Shown in pieces: positions 1 to 7,962 of a DNA stretch of 64,000 nucleotides. Both the position numbers and the translations under genes were made by a program. Below the pieces are notes generated by a model, which saw only the letters and a list, made by a program, of their open reading frames with translations, was not told the origin of the DNA and made no database searches. Every line of letters starts with the position of its first letter. Positions within the stretch are counted from its first letter, which is position 1. Where the stretch lies: contig NZ_JOEA01000012.1 of the NCBI RefSeq assembly GCF_000719115.1, forward strand, positions 62,001 through 126,000, in the 5' to 3' direction. Source of the stretch: Lentzea albidocapillata. GTDB taxonomy: Bacteria; Actinomycetota; Actinomycetes; Mycobacteriales; Pseudonocardiaceae.

Positions 1-62
1 ACGCGCGTCACGGCAGAACGAGGGGGACTAATCCGTCCGAGACGCGCGTTCCTGGTTTTGGG

Positions 63-113
63 GAGCGCACGCCCAGCGCCGTCGGGGATCGGATGTTCGC
101 TGGGCGTGCGCTC
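63..113. terminator. Long GC-rich hairpin, probable terminator
   Basis: Perfect 16-bp inverted repeat (arms 63-78 and 98-113) around a 19-nt loop. It lies just beyond the stop codon of the minus-strand gene ending at 120. There is no clear U tract, as is common for actinobacterial terminators. Confidence 0.6.
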
Positions 114-119
114 GGTCGG

Positions 120-554
120 TCACCGCTCGAAGCGGTCGCCGCGGTCGTTGAACGGGCCGCGCTGGTCGAAGCGGTCTCCGCCGCGTTCGTGGCCGCGATC
201 GGGCCCGCGCTCGCCGCGCTCGTACATCCGCATGTGGCCGGGGCCGTCGCGGTCGTCGAAGCGGTTCGCGGCGACCGCTCCCACGATGCCGCCGCCGAGG
301 ACGAGCCCCAGCAGGCCCACGGCGACCAGCTGCGTGGCGCGGTGCCGCACGAAACGCCTTCCCCGGCCAGGGCCCACGGGCACTGCGGCCGCAGCGGGCG
401 CCGCTGGAGGTGGGGTCGGTGCTTCCGCTGCTGTGGCCGCCGCCGGTGCGTCGGCCGACAGCGGGGTCGTTGCCTGGTCCGGTGCAGGCTGGGCGGCCTG
501 CGGCTCGTTCTCGGACGGCTCCCGCGGTGGAGGCGTCTGTCCCTGCTCGCTCAT
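120..554 (-). CDS. Single-pass membrane protein with Pro/Ala-rich head and Arg/Gly/Asp-rich tail
   Basis: Protein of 144 aa, family not recognised. Residues 1-62 are Pro/Ala/Glu-rich and look disordered. A basic stretch (GRGRRFVRHR, 63-72) precedes one hydrophobic helix at about 75-96. Residues 98-144 are a low-complexity tail dominated by Arg, Gly, Asp, Glu and Phe with repeated DRGD/ERG-type units. Basic residues before the helix suggest the N-terminus is inside and the charged tail outside, which is inference. The ATG (554) has TTGAGGAC just upstream and overlaps the stop of the preceding gene as ATGA, so the two are probably translationally coupled. A strong hairpin follows the stop. Confidence 0.7.
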   Translation of the reverse strand: MSEQGQTPPPREPSENEPQAAQPAPDQATTPLSADAPAAATAAEAPTPPPAAPAAAAVPVGPGRGRRFVRHRATQLVAVGLLGLVLGGGIVGAVAANRFDDRDGPGHMRMYERGERGPDRGHERGGDRFDQRGPFNDRGDRFER

Positions 555-865
555 GTCCTCAACGATGCGCCGTTCGGCTGAGCTGGGGCTGACAGCCACC
601 TGTTCGTTTCCTGAAGTCCTTCGGAGTCGCGCCTTGAGTTCATGACGGGCCTGGAACCAGCGAAAACGTGCCGCTGGTCGGCATAGGTCGCGCCGATGAG
701 CTCGTCGTCGAGGACACCGGTCCACAGGAAGTGCAACGTCGTGCGCGTGCCGTTGCGGGCGTCGCGGCGTGCGTAGTGGTCGCGGAGATCGGCGTAGAGC
801 AGGCGCAGTTCGTCCCGGTTGGACTCGGTGAGGCGTACCGGGCATTCGACGACCAGGTCGGACAT
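551..865 (-). CDS. Small protein of unknown function
   Basis: Protein of 104 aa, family not recognised. The chosen ATG (865) has GGAG eight nt upstream; a longer frame is open but lacks a better site. The first 65 residues look like a folded domain (VRLTESNRDELRLLYADLRD, then a hydrophobic HFLWTGVLDDELIGATY segment). The last 35 residues are polar and less protein-like. Its stop overlaps the ATG of the membrane-protein gene by 4 bp, so the pair forms a small operon. No functional motif was seen. Confidence 0.55.
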   Translation of the reverse strand: MSDLVVECPVRLTESNRDELRLLYADLRDHYARRDARNGTRTTLHFLWTGVLDDELIGATYADQRHVFAGSRPVMNSRRDSEGLQETNRWLSAPAQPNGASLRT

Positions 866-1005
866 GATCGATGCTCCATTCGGCGGGCCGGGAGACAACA
901 GAGTGCTCGCCTTGGGCGCTTGACCGCATCCGAAAAACCACTCAGAAGCGTGTACGTAGGTATGGCGGCCGGAATCCGCTTGCGTCCACCGGCTTCAATC
1001 GGTGC

Positions 1006-1497
1006 ATGGAACTCGTACCTCTGCGCAAGGAGTTCGCCGCCGAGATGGCCGCGTCCCGGCCGAACGACGACGAGGTCAACCGCCTGACCGGTACTCACGC
1101 GACGTTCACGCTGGAGGATTACGAGGCCTACATCGAGCGGACGCTGAACGATCCGAACCGCTACACCCGTGCGATTACCGAGGACGGCAAGTTCCTCGGC
1201 GAGGTCGTTCTCACGATCAATCCGCACAACCGGTCGGCGGGTGTGCGGATCGCGTTGTGGGACGGCTTCGGCAAGGGCTACGGCTCTCGCGCCTTGAAGC
1301 ACGTTCTCGACCACGCGTTTCACGACCGAGGGCTCCACCGGGTCGATCTGGAGGTGTACGACTTCAACGACCGGGCCATCCACGTCTACCGGAAGCTCGG
1401 CTTCCGCGAGGAGGGCCGGTTGAGGGACGCCCTGCTCTGGGACGGCGTCTTCCACGACGCGATCGTCATGTCCGTATTGAGCACCGATAACATCTGA
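1006..1497 (+). CDS. GNAT-family N-acetyltransferase (RimJ/RimL-like)
   Basis: Protein of 163 aa. The acetyl-CoA pyrophosphate loop is visible as GFGKGYGSRAL (about 88-98), followed by the conserved NDRAIHVYRKLGF segment (121-133) typical of the C-terminal half of the fold. GNAT enzymes move acetyl from acetyl-CoA to an amine; the substrate cannot be read here. Start chosen at ATG 1006 because homology-like sequence begins there. No Shine-Dalgarno is visible, and TTCAAT ends six nt upstream, so a leaderless transcript is possible. The gene is co-directional with thrS 36 bp downstream. Confidence 0.85.
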   Translation: MELVPLRKEFAAEMAASRPNDDEVNRLTGTHATFTLEDYEAYIERTLNDPNRYTRAITEDGKFLGEVVLTINPHNRSAGVRIALWDGFGKGYGSRALKHVLDHAFHDRGLHRVDLEVYDFNDRAIHVYRKLGFREEGRLRDALLWDGVFHDAIVMSVLSTDNI

Positions 1498-1533
1498 TCC
1501 GAACACCCCACCACGTCGAACGTAGGAGTCACC

Positions 1534-3582
1534 GTGTCCGAGTCGCGCCCAGCAGTCGCCCAGAACCCGCCGCGCGTGGTGGTTCCGGCTGGGACGACGG
1601 CGGGCACGGCCGTGCGCGAAGCCGGTCTCCCCGGCAAGGGCTCCGACGCGATCGTCGTCGTGCGCGACGCCGAGGGCCACCTGCGCGACCTGTCGTGGAC
1701 CCCGCAGGTCGACGTCGAGGTCGAGGCCGTCGCCGCGGACACCGAGGACGGCCGCAGCGTCGTCCGCCACTCCGCCGCGCACGTGCTGGCACAGGCCGTG
1801 CAGCAGCAGTTCCCCGAGGCCAAGCTCGGCATCGGCCCGCCCGTGAAGGACGGCTTCTACTACGACTTCCAGGTCGAGAAGCCCTTCACGCCCGAGGACC
1901 TGCAGGCGCTCGAGAAGCGCATGAAGCAGATCATCAAGTCCTCGCAGCGGTTCTCCCGCCGCGTCGTCGAGTCGATCGACTCCGCGAAGGCCGAGCTGGC
2001 CAAGGAGCCGTTCAAGCTGGAGCTCGTCGACATCAAGAGCGACGTCGACACCAGCGAGATCATGGAGGTCGGCGGCGGCGAGCTGACGATCTACGACAAC
2101 CTCGACCCGCGCTCCGGTGAGCAGGTCTGGGGCGACCTGTGCCGCGGCCCGCACGTGCCGACCACCAAGCACATCCCGGCGTTCAAGCTGACCCGCGTGG
2201 CCGCCGCGTACTGGCGCGGCAACGAGAACAACCCGCAGCTGCAGCGCATCTACGGCACCGCGTGGGAGTCGCAGGAGGCCCAGGACCTCTACCTGGAGCG
2301 CCTGGCCGAGGCCGAGCGCCGCGACCACCGCAAGCTCGGTGTCGAGCTCGACCTGTTCTCGTTCCCGGACGAGATCGGCTCCGGTCTCGTGGTGTTCCAC
2401 CCCAAGGGCGGCATCATCCGCAAGGCCATGGAGGACTACTCCCGGCAGCGGCACACCGAAGAGGGCTACGAGTTCGTCTACTCGCCGCACATCACCAAGG
2501 GCAAGCTGTTCGAGGTCTCCGGTCACCTGGACTGGTACAAGGACGGCATGTACCCGGCGATGCACCTCGACGCCGAGTTCAACGAGGACGGCACGGTCCG
2601 CAAGCCCGGCCAGGACTACTACCTCAAGCCGATGAACTGCCCGTTCCACGACCTGATCTTCAAGGCGCGCGGCCGGTCCTACCGCGAGCTGCCGCTGCGC
2701 ATGTTCGAGTTCGGCGGCGTCTACCGGTACGAGAAGTCCGGCGTGGTGCACGGCCTGACCAGGGTGCGCGGCATGACGCAGGACGACGCGCACATCTTCT
2801 GCTCGCGCGACCAGGTCCGCGACGAGCTGAAGTCGCTGCTGACGTTCGTGCTGGACCTGCTGCGCGACTACGGCCTGAACGACTTCTACCTGGAGCTCTC
2901 CACCAAGAACCCGGAGAAGTTCGTCGGCCCGGACGACGTCTGGGAGGAGGCGACGGAGACGCTCGCCTCGGTCGCCCAGGAGTCCGGTCTCGAGCTCGTG
3001 CCCGACCCCGGTGGCGCTGCGTTCTACGGCCCCAAGATCTCCGTGCAGGCGCGGGACGCGCTCGGCCGCACCTGGCAGATGTCGACCATCCAGCTCGACT
3101 TCATGCTGCCCGAGAAGTTCGAACTGGAGTACACCGGCCCGGACGGCTCGCGCCAGCGCCCGGTCATGATCCACCGCGCGCTGTTCGGCTCGGTCGAGCG
3201 CTTCTTCGGCGTGCTGACCGAGCACTACGCGGGCGCGTTCCCGGCGTGGCTCGCGCCGGTGCAGGTCATGGGCATCCCGGTGACGTCCGAGAACGCCGAC
3301 CACCTGTTCGCGGTGCGCGACGTGCTGAAGAAGGCCGGCATCCGGGTCGACGTGGACGCGTCCGACGACCGCATGCAGAAGAAGATCCGCAACCACACCA
3401 TGCAGAAGGTGCCGTTCATGCTCCTGGCCGGCGCCAAGGACGTGGAGGCGAACGCGGTGTCGTTCCGGTTCCGCGACGGCACGCAGATCAACGGCGTGCC
3501 GGTGGAGCGGGCGGTCGAGCAGATCGTCGAGTGGGTCGGCCGACGCGAGAACGCCTCGCCCACGGCGGAACTGCTCTCGTGA
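1534..3582 (+). CDS. thrS: Threonyl-tRNA synthetase
   Basis: Protein of 682 aa, charging tRNA-Thr in the cytoplasm. Order is TGS-like N-terminus, editing domain with HSAAH (His79/His83), class II catalytic core and anticodon domain. Zinc ligands of the core are visible: Cys369 (MNCPFHD), His420 (DDAHIFC) and His547 (MIHRALFG, motif 3). Motif 2 is around [17 protein letters not shown] start at 1534 with GTAGGAG upstream. The stop overlaps the GTG of the HIT gene as GTGA, the same order as thrS-Rv2613c in Mycobacterium. The 36-bp upstream gap is too short for a T-box. Confidence 0.97.
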   Translation: MSESRPAVAQNPPRVVVPAGTTAGTAVREAGLPGKGSDAIVVVRDAEGHLRDLSWTPQVDVEVEAVAADTEDGRSVVRHSAAHVLAQAVQQQFPEAKLGIGPPVKDGFYYDFQVEKPFTPEDLQALEKRMKQIIKSSQRFSRRVVESIDSAKAELAKEPFKLELVDIKSDVDTSEIMEVGGGELTIYDNLDPRSGEQVWGDLCRGPHVPTTKHIPAFKLTRVAAAYWRGNENNPQLQRIYGTAWESQEAQDLYLERLAEAERRDHRKLGVELDLFSFPDEIGSGLVVFHPKGGIIRKAMEDYSRQRHTEEGYEFVYSPHITKGKLFEVSGHLDWYKDGMYPAMHLDAEFNEDGTVRKPGQDYYLKPMNCPFHDLIFKARGRSYRELPLRMFEFGGVYRYEKSGVVHGLTRVRGMTQDDAHIFCSRDQVRDELKSLLTFVLDLLRDYGLNDFYLELSTKNPEKFVGPDDVWEEATETLASVAQESGLELVPDPGGAAFYGPKISVQARDALGRTWQMSTIQLDFMLPEKFELEYTGPDGSRQRPVMIHRALFGSVERFFGVLTEHYAGAFPAWLAPVQVMGIPVTSENADHLFAVRDVLKKAGIRVDVDASDDRMQKKIRNHTMQKVPFMLLAGAKDVEANAVSFRFRDGTQINGVPVERAVEQIVEWVGRRENASPTAELLS

Positions 3583-4127
3583 CGCCTGAGTTCTCCGAGC
3601 AGGCCGGTGTGGGGGTCCACGACGCGTTGCAGCGCCTGTGGACCCCGCACCGCCTGTCGTACGTGCAGGGCGCGGGCAAGGCCGACGGCGACGAGCCCGC
3701 CGGCTGCCCGTTCTGCCGCGTGGTCGAACTGTCCGACTCCGACGGTCTGATCATCGCGCGCGGGGCCGAGGTCTTCGCGTTGCTGAACCTGTACCCGTAC
3801 AACCCCGGTCACCTGATGGTGCTGCCGTACCGGCACGTGGCGGACTACTCGGAGCTGACGGTCACGGAGACCGCGGAGCTCGCCGCGTTCACGCAGAGGG
3901 CCATGAAGGTCGCGCGGCACGTGGCGGCGCCGCACGGGTTCAACATCGGCATGAACCAGGGCGTCGTCGCCGGGGCGGGGATCGCCGCCCACCTGCACCA
4001 GCACGTGGTGCCGCGGTGGGGTGGGGACGCGAACTTCATGCCGGTCATCGGGCACACCAAGGTGCTGCCGCAACTGCTGGGGGAGACCCGTCAGCTGCTG
4101 GCCGACGGCTGGAAGGCAGTCGACTGA
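3579..4127 (+). CDS. HIT-domain nucleotide phosphorylase/hydrolase (Rv2613c-like)
   Basis: Protein of 182 aa of the histidine-triad family. The triad HLHQHVV is at 138-144, and a zinc-type CPFC (43-46) sits in the N-terminal part. The Mycobacterium tuberculosis neighbour of thrS, Rv2613c, is a diadenosine tetraphosphate phosphorylase, so Ap4A turnover is the best guess. Translationally coupled to thrS by a GTGA overlap. In mycobacteria pgsA follows directly; here 4.4 kb of accessory DNA separates them. Confidence 0.9.
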   Translation: MTPEFSEQAGVGVHDALQRLWTPHRLSYVQGAGKADGDEPAGCPFCRVVELSDSDGLIIARGAEVFALLNLYPYNPGHLMVLPYRHVADYSELTVTETAELAAFTQRAMKVARHVAAPHGFNIGMNQGVVAGAGIAAHLHQHVVPRWGGDANFMPVIGHTKVLPQLLGETRQLLADGWKAVD

Positions 4128-4158
4128 TCGTTTCGCAGTGTCTATCTGTTGACTTTCG

Positions 4159-4185
4159 ATAGATCGCGAGCGGCAGTCGATCTAT
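4159..4185. promoter_or_regulatory. 8-bp perfect inverted repeat (ATAGATCG/CGATCTAT)
   Basis: Arms 4159-4166 and 4178-4185 are separated by 11 nt, 30 bp downstream of the HIT stop. It has no U tract and modest GC, so an operator is more likely than a terminator. The binding protein is unknown; the XRE regulator at 4576 is the nearest candidate. Confidence 0.35.
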
Positions 4186-4192
4186 ACCTCGA

Positions 4193-4297
4193 CTGCACGA
4201 CGACGCTCTGGACCTCGGGCTCATCGGGTTCGTGCTGATTCTCGGTGCCATCGGCCTTGGTGTTCGCGCGGTATTGCGGGCTAAACGAGGCGTTTAG
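4193..4297 (+). CDS. Possible 34-aa hydrophobic peptide with CTG start
   Basis: A frame starting at CTG encodes a short acidic head, a 17-residue hydrophobic stretch (LGLIGFVLILGAIGLGV) and a basic end (RAVLRAKRG), like a one-helix membrane peptide. No ATG/GTG/TTG start and no Shine-Dalgarno are present. It could equally be the surviving tail of a decayed gene. Reported with low confidence only because the hydrophobic/basic pattern is coherent. Confidence 0.2.
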   Translation: MHDDALDLGLIGFVLILGAIGLGVRAVLRAKRGV

Positions 4298-4482
4298 TCA
4301 GTGTGTCCGTGATTGAAAGCCGTACTAATTGTTGGACAAAAGAGTGACAAAAACCACTCAACTTGTCTGCGCTGGATAATCAACGGTGTTCCCGCGTGGG
4401 ACGGAACAGCTTTCGGTTGCACCTTTTGGGTGTTTTTCTCCAGTCGATCGAGACGTAACAGCAGCACAAAGCGATTCCAGGT

Positions 4483-4507
4483 AGGTGAGATCACCCACCT
4501 GGAGGTG
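4483..4507. promoter_or_regulatory. Overlapping AGGTG/CACCT palindromes upstream of XRE gene
   Basis: AGGTG (4483-4487), CACCT (4496-4500) and AGGTG (4503-4507) form two overlapping inverted repeats, and GTGA-GA-TCAC (4485-4494) is nested inside. They lie 70-90 bp upstream of the XRE gene and are a plausible autoregulatory operator. A related GGTGAC/GTCACC dyad follows the gene at 5470-5487. Confidence 0.4.
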
Positions 4508-4575
4508 TCAACTGCGAGTCAAGTCCCCGCCGATGGCCGATCGTCTCACCGTGTGCGAATGGTTACGGTGCGAAC

Positions 4576-5415
4576 ATGACCGCACCTGAGCGTTCGCGAT
4601 TAGCGAGAGAGCGGCTTTCGCGTGAGCTACGCCGGTTGCGCACCGAGGCGAAGATGACCGGCACGGCCACCGCCCGTGCCACCGGGATGAGCCAGTCCAA
4701 GCTGTCGAAGATCGAGAACGGCATGCTGCTCCCGTCCGTGACGGATGTGGAGCGTCTCGTGGCGGAACTGGCCGCCGCGAGAGAGACGCGCATCGAACTG
4801 GTCGAACTCGCCAGGTCGCTGCACGCGGAGGCGGAAACCCGTCGCGTCGTGCTGCACCGAGGAGCGCACCGCCACCAGCAGACGATCAGCCGCGTGGAGG
4901 CGCGGGCCGCGACATCGAGGTTCTTCCAGGTCAACCTGGTACCCGCGCTGTTGCAGTCCGAGCCCTACCTGCGAATCGTGCTGGGGACGATGCCGCATTC
5001 GGAGCAGGAGGCCGCGGTGGCCGCCCTGCGCACCCGCCGATCCCGGATGGACGACCTGGCGAAGCAGTTCGTGTTCGTGCTCTCCGAAAGCGCGCTGCGC
5101 TGGCGGATGGGCTCGGCGGAGCTGATGGCGGAACAGGTGGAACACCTGGCCGCGATCCAGCGCCGCCCGAACGTCCGGCTCGCCGTCGTGCCGTGGTCGG
5201 CGGACGCGAACGTGGTCGCTTTGCACGGTTTCCACATCTACGACGAGCGTGTCGTGACGGTCAGCGTGCTGACCGGCAACGCCACCATCACCGACCCGCT
5301 GGACGTGCGCGAGTACCTCGCGTTGTTCGGGCGGCTGGAGCGGCTGGCGGTGCGAGGGGAGGAGTTGCAGGCACTGCTGAAGCGCATCGCCGAGGACCAC
5401 CGCCGGCTCGGGTAG
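4576..5415 (+). CDS. XRE-family regulator with DUF5753 domain
   Basis: Protein of 279 aa. The N-terminal 75 residues hold an XRE helix-turn-helix (ARATGMSQSKLSKIENG). From about residue 95 the sequence matches the pattern of DUF5753 (QVNLVPALLQSEPYLRIVLG, later HGFHIYDERVVTVS). Such proteins are numerous in streptomycete-type actinobacteria and are normally followed by a small DUF397 partner, as at 40336-41336 here. No DUF397 gene is found after this one, so it is an orphan or its partner has been lost. The ligand and targets cannot be inferred. It opens the accessory region inserted between the HIT gene and pgsA. Confidence 0.85.
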   Translation: MTAPERSRLARERLSRELRRLRTEAKMTGTATARATGMSQSKLSKIENGMLLPSVTDVERLVAELAAARETRIELVELARSLHAEAETRRVVLHRGAHRHQQTISRVEARAATSRFFQVNLVPALLQSEPYLRIVLGTMPHSEQEAAVAALRTRRSRMDDLAKQFVFVLSESALRWRMGSAELMAEQVEHLAAIQRRPNVRLAVVPWSADANVVALHGFHIYDERVVTVSVLTGNATITDPLDVREYLALFGRLERLAVRGEELQALLKRIAEDHRRLG

Positions 5416-5469
5416 GCCCTGCTGATCGCACGCGGGGGCCCTATCGCACTCCCCGGGTTTCCCTCATTT

Positions 5470-5487
5470 GGTGACCTACTCGTCACC
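5470..5487. promoter_or_regulatory. GGTGAC-6nt-GTCACC dyad
   Basis: Perfect 6-bp arms at 5470-5475 and 5482-5487, 55 bp after the XRE stop. It shares the GGTGA core with the dyads upstream of the XRE gene, so it may be another binding site. Confidence 0.3.
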
Positions 5488-5510
5488 TAGAGACCCTGAG
5501 CACGTTCAGG

Positions 5511-5556
5511 GAGACGCCGTTTCCGCTGGTCAGCGTATCAGCGGGAACGACGTCTC
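5511..5556. repeat. 46-bp imperfect inverted repeat (18-bp arms, 16/18)
   Basis: Arms 5511-5528 and 5539-5556 match at 16 of 18 positions around a 10-nt spacer. The two mismatches are both C/T differences, so as RNA they become an A.C and a G.U pair. It may be the terminator of the XRE gene or, given the phage-like debris just downstream, a recombinase or phage site. No second copy was seen in the window. Confidence 0.5.
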
Positions 5557-5579
5557 TCCGTGGTGGTGTGTCTGTTCTG

Positions 5580-5738
5580 CTAGGACTGAAGGTCGGCCGG
5601 CAGCACCTTCGCAGCAGCACGCGCCGGCTCGGAGAACGGCGTCTCGGTGCCGCGTCGCCTCGCGATCCGGATGGCGTTCGCGCAGTGAAGCAACTGCGAG
5701 ATGCCAGGTCCCAGTCCGACCAGTCGATCAGCAGGCAT
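5580..5738 (-). CDS. Small hypothetical protein (52 aa)
   Basis: ATG at 5738 opens a 52-codon frame with high GC at third positions. The product is amphipathic, beginning MPADRLVGLGPGISQLLHCA and continuing with an Arg-rich helix and an Ala/Pro-rich end. No family is recognised and the Shine-Dalgarno is weak (TTGAG directly before ATG). It is antisense to nothing else convincing. It may be genuine or a fragment left from the decayed element around it. Confidence 0.35.
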   Translation of the reverse strand: MPADRLVGLGPGISQLLHCANAIRIARRRGTETPFSEPARAAAKVLPADLQS

Positions 5739-5802
5739 CTCAACACGTTCGGTTTCGTGCTGAACGAGCGTCGACAGGGAAGCCCCGATACCTGCCCACT
5801 AC

Positions 5803-6470
5803 GTGTCCGGTAGCGCGGCCGCAGCCTCCAGGCCGCCTGCCGCCCGTCCACGCAAGGCACGACGAGGTCTGGTGGGACGACTGAAGCGTGCTGTTCCGGT
5901 TACCCGCCGCGCCCCGGCGCTGCTCCTCGTCGCCGTCCTGCTCGGCGGCACCATCGCTCCATGTGGACAGAAACGCAGTCGCGGCTGGGACGCGGAACCC
6001 GTCCGGCCACAGCCGTCCTCACCGCGCCTCCGGCGGCAACCACACCACCCGACCCGGCGCCGCAACCGCCGCCACGAGACGAGAACCCGGCGGCCTTGCA
6101 GATCCCGCACTGCTCGACCGCTGGATCAACCAGGCGTCAGCCGCACTGGCCTGGCACGGCGAACCGCCGATCACCGACCGGGCCGCCGTCCGGCTGAGCA
6201 TCGCCGGTATCCGCTACGCCCGGAACCGCTACGGCTCGGAGTGCCGCGTCCTGGATCGGCGGCCTGCTCGCCCTCGTCTTCGGTCTCGTCGGCGCCGACG
6301 TGTTCACCGCCGGCCAGGGCGACGCGATCACCGGCGTGATCCAGGCGGCGCTTACCGCGCTGGCCGCGTTCGGCGTCGTGGCCGCCACCGAACGGCGCGT
6401 CACCCCGATCAGCGACCCCCGCGACGCAGACGGCTGCCCGCTCACCTCAGACACCGGCGACCTCGGCTGA
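5803..6470 (+). pseudogene. Decayed phage-like small genes in shifting frames
   Basis: Protein-like sequence jumps between frames. A basic/hydrophobic start (RRAPALLLVAVLLGG) is read from 5803. A second segment (DPALLDRWINQASAALAWHG and onward to NRYGSE) is in the frame of 5888. The last, from about 6240 to the TGA at 6468-6470, is a holin-like hydrophobic segment (GGLLALVFGLVGADVF, ALTALAAFGVVAATERR, then SDPRDADGCPLTSDTGDLG). No segment has its own start with a ribosome site. This looks like two or three small prophage or mobile-element genes joined by indels. Phage origin is inferred from the composition and size of the products, not from a database match. Confidence 0.45.
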
Positions 6471-6507
6471 CCCGGCCGACACGCGACACAGCAGGAGGTG
6501 ACCAGCC

Positions 6508-6594
6508 CTGACCGGCACGCCGCGCAAGCGCGAGCGGCTGATCACCCAGAACAGCGGACCCGCCGCAGGCGAACGAAATCGAGCGGGTGGCTGA
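6508..6594 (+). pseudogene. Fragment of a small phage-type gene
   Basis: A strong AGGAGGT (6492-6498) precedes a CTG-initiated 28-codon frame (TGTPRKRERLITQNSGPAAG). In the next frame VAETFRQIDACRNAKP continues from 6587 to a stop just past 6630. The pattern suggests a one-base frameshift in a small DNA-packaging or DNA-binding type gene, with the ATG changed to CTG. Identity is a guess. Confidence 0.3.
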
Positions 6595-6678
6595 AACCTT
6601 CCGCCAGATCGACGCATGTCGCAACGCCAAGCCCTGACACTCAATCCGCTTTATGTCGAAGCAGGTCCACATCGAAGA

Positions 6679-6718
6679 ACGGTGTGCCTCTGCTCGATAA
6701 CGAGCGGAGGCACACCGT
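6679..6718. terminator. 18-bp stem with ATAA loop, bidirectional terminator
   Basis: Arms 6679-6696 and 6701-6718 pair over 18 bp with one G.T wobble and a 4-nt loop. It ends the decayed plus-strand genes on one side and, 61 bp beyond the stop, the small minus-strand membrane gene on the other. Confidence 0.75.
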
Positions 6719-6779
6719 CAGGCCTTCTCCGGTTCCTGCCAGGAACTTATGGCGAGCCCTTTAACTGCCGTTCATTTGA

Positions 6780-6944
6780 CTACTCGCGACGCCGGGCAAT
6801 GGTGCTGGTCAGAGAAACAAGGACCGCAGCAACGCAAAGTAGTGCTGTGATCCGATCAGCTCTTTGCACACCCGACATATCTCCCCACGAGAGGGCAGAG
6901 GCGATCACCGCTGCGAGGAACAACACCCACGGAAACTTGTTCAC
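6780..6944 (-). CDS. Small two-helix membrane protein (54 aa)
   Basis: GTG at 6944 gives a 54-aa product with two hydrophobic helices. The first is about residues 4-17 (PWVLFLAAVIASAL). A polar turn (SWGDMSGVQRADR) follows, then a second helix at about 32-48 (ALLCVAAVLVSLTSTIA) and an ARRRE end. An in-frame TAG lies upstream and no ATG is available. It lies 78 bp downstream of the secreted-protein gene on the same strand and is followed by a strong hairpin, so the two may form an operon. No family recognised. Confidence 0.5.
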   Translation of the reverse strand: MNKFPWVLFLAAVIASALSWGDMSGVQRADRITALLCVAAVLVSLTSTIARRRE

Positions 6945-7022
6945 CCGGCACCCGTTCGGTTCGACGATTCCGGCCTAGTCGAGGGCCATCGTACCGCCAG
7001 CGCCGAGCACGACTCGCCCTTC

Positions 7023-7877
7023 TCAGAAGTTGGCGTAGATGGGACCCGACCCCTTCTGCAACGCGGGCGTGATGTTCGTGTACGCGATGCTCAGGAAACC
7101 CCACCCCGCAGAGGCGCTCAAACCTGCGTTACTGTCCTGGTTGTGCTCGAAGGCGTAGGCGGCGCCGATCTGGGCTGCGGCGCAGTCGTTCTGGACCAAG
7201 ACCTCGGTGAAGCCGTGATCAAAGTTGGTGACGAAGCCTGAAACTCGATCCCGGATGCCGCTGATCGGCGCACCTGTGGATAGGCCCGAGTCCTTGAGGT
7301 AGGCGGCGTTGGCCGTCTGGTTGCCCCGATAGTCGTAGGTCAGAGTCGTGGTGCCGAGGATGCGCATGCAGCCCTGGAGTTTGACCGACACGCTGGACAT
7401 GTCGTCAGGGTTGCTGCCGTTGACGTAGTTGTCGCGGAAGTCCCAGTTTCCGCGAGCCTTGATGCGTCGCGGCGGTCCGACAACGGGAATGAACTGAACG
7501 CTCACGTTGAAGGCATCGACTGGCACAGCGCCCATGACCTGCGCGTCAGGGCGCTGCTTGTCGACGCCCTGCTTATCGGCCAGCTTCCATGCGGCGCGTC
7601 GTCCATCGAGCACCCTCTGAGCCTGCTCGCCCGTGAGCATGCCCTCGACCCCGTTGACGGAAACCTGCGTCTTCTGCCCGGTGTACTTCTCGACAAGCCG
7701 CTCAAGACCCGCCATGTCTTGCGGGTGCTCGCGGCCGTAACGATCGATTTCGGCGTTCTGTTGCTCCCAGACCTGTGCCTGATCCCCTGCAGGCGCGGCA
7801 GTCGCCACAGCCGGAGCCGTTGCGGCAAACGCAGCCACCAGCGCGCAGCCAACTGCGCGTTTCATTGCCAAATTCAC
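7023..7877 (-). CDS. Secreted protein of unknown function
   Basis: Protein of 284 aa. GTG 7877 was chosen because GAGG lies eight nt upstream; ATG 7865 four codons later is an alternative. A Sec signal peptide is clear (KRAVGCALVAAFAATAPAVATAAPAG), with cleavage after about residue 30. The mature part is Gln/Asp-rich at first, then beta-rich. It has two cysteines (in VKLQGCMRIL and VQNDCAAAQI) that may form a disulfide. It ends with an aromatic C-terminus (YANF). No enzymatic motif was recognised. Codon use is less GC-biased than in the neighbouring core genes, in keeping with an accessory region. Confidence 0.75.
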   Translation of the reverse strand: MNLAMKRAVGCALVAAFAATAPAVATAAPAGDQAQVWEQQNAEIDRYGREHPQDMAGLERLVEKYTGQKTQVSVNGVEGMLTGEQAQRVLDGRRAAWKLADKQGVDKQRPDAQVMGAVPVDAFNVSVQFIPVVGPPRRIKARGNWDFRDNYVNGSNPDDMSSVSVKLQGCMRILGTTTLTYDYRGNQTANAAYLKDSGLSTGAPISGIRDRVSGFVTNFDHGFTEVLVQNDCAAAQIGAAYAFEHNQDSNAGLSASAGWGFLSIAYTNITPALQKGSGPIYANF

Positions 7878-7962
7878 TTCAACCACCTCTACTTCAGCAT
7901 CAAAGCAAGGGCAGGCGAAAAATGAGAAGCACAAACGCGCCTCTCCCCCTCGATCCCCCTGC

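Larger units (their letters stand above)
4128..4575. other. 448-bp intergenic region with nested dyads
   Basis: No convincing gene. It is more AT-rich than its surroundings between about 4300 and 4450. It holds a bulged dyad (GACAA at 4335-4339, GAGTG at 4342-4346, CACTC at 4355-4359, TTGTC at 4363-4367). It also holds a weak but classical-looking terminator (CACC/GGTG stem at 4420-4432 followed by TTTTT at 4433-4437), unusual in a GC-rich genome. The palindromes at 4159-4185 and 4483-4507 and the tiny frame at 4193 are listed separately. Confidence 0.5.

Noticed and set aside
1498..1533. T-box or leader upstream of thrS
   Set aside because: Only 36 bp separate it from the preceding gene, too short for a T-box, and no specifier-like structure was seen.
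640..3396. Very long minus-strand frame opposite thrS
   Set aside because: Codon-shadow of thrS in GC-rich DNA: Val/Leu/Arg/Asp-rich, no start site and no recognisable domain.
2139..3578. Long plus-strand frame upstream of the HIT gene in the HIT frame
   Set aside because: It is an out-of-frame reading of thrS; the HIT protein begins at the GTGA overlap at 3579.
4313..4579. 88-codon plus-strand frame before the XRE gene
   Set aside because: No ribosome site, Ser/Arg-rich composition, and it crosses hairpin and dyad elements; better seen as non-coding.
6616..6978. 120-codon plus-strand frame
   Set aside because: It runs through an 18-bp-stem terminator and is antisense to a better membrane-protein frame.
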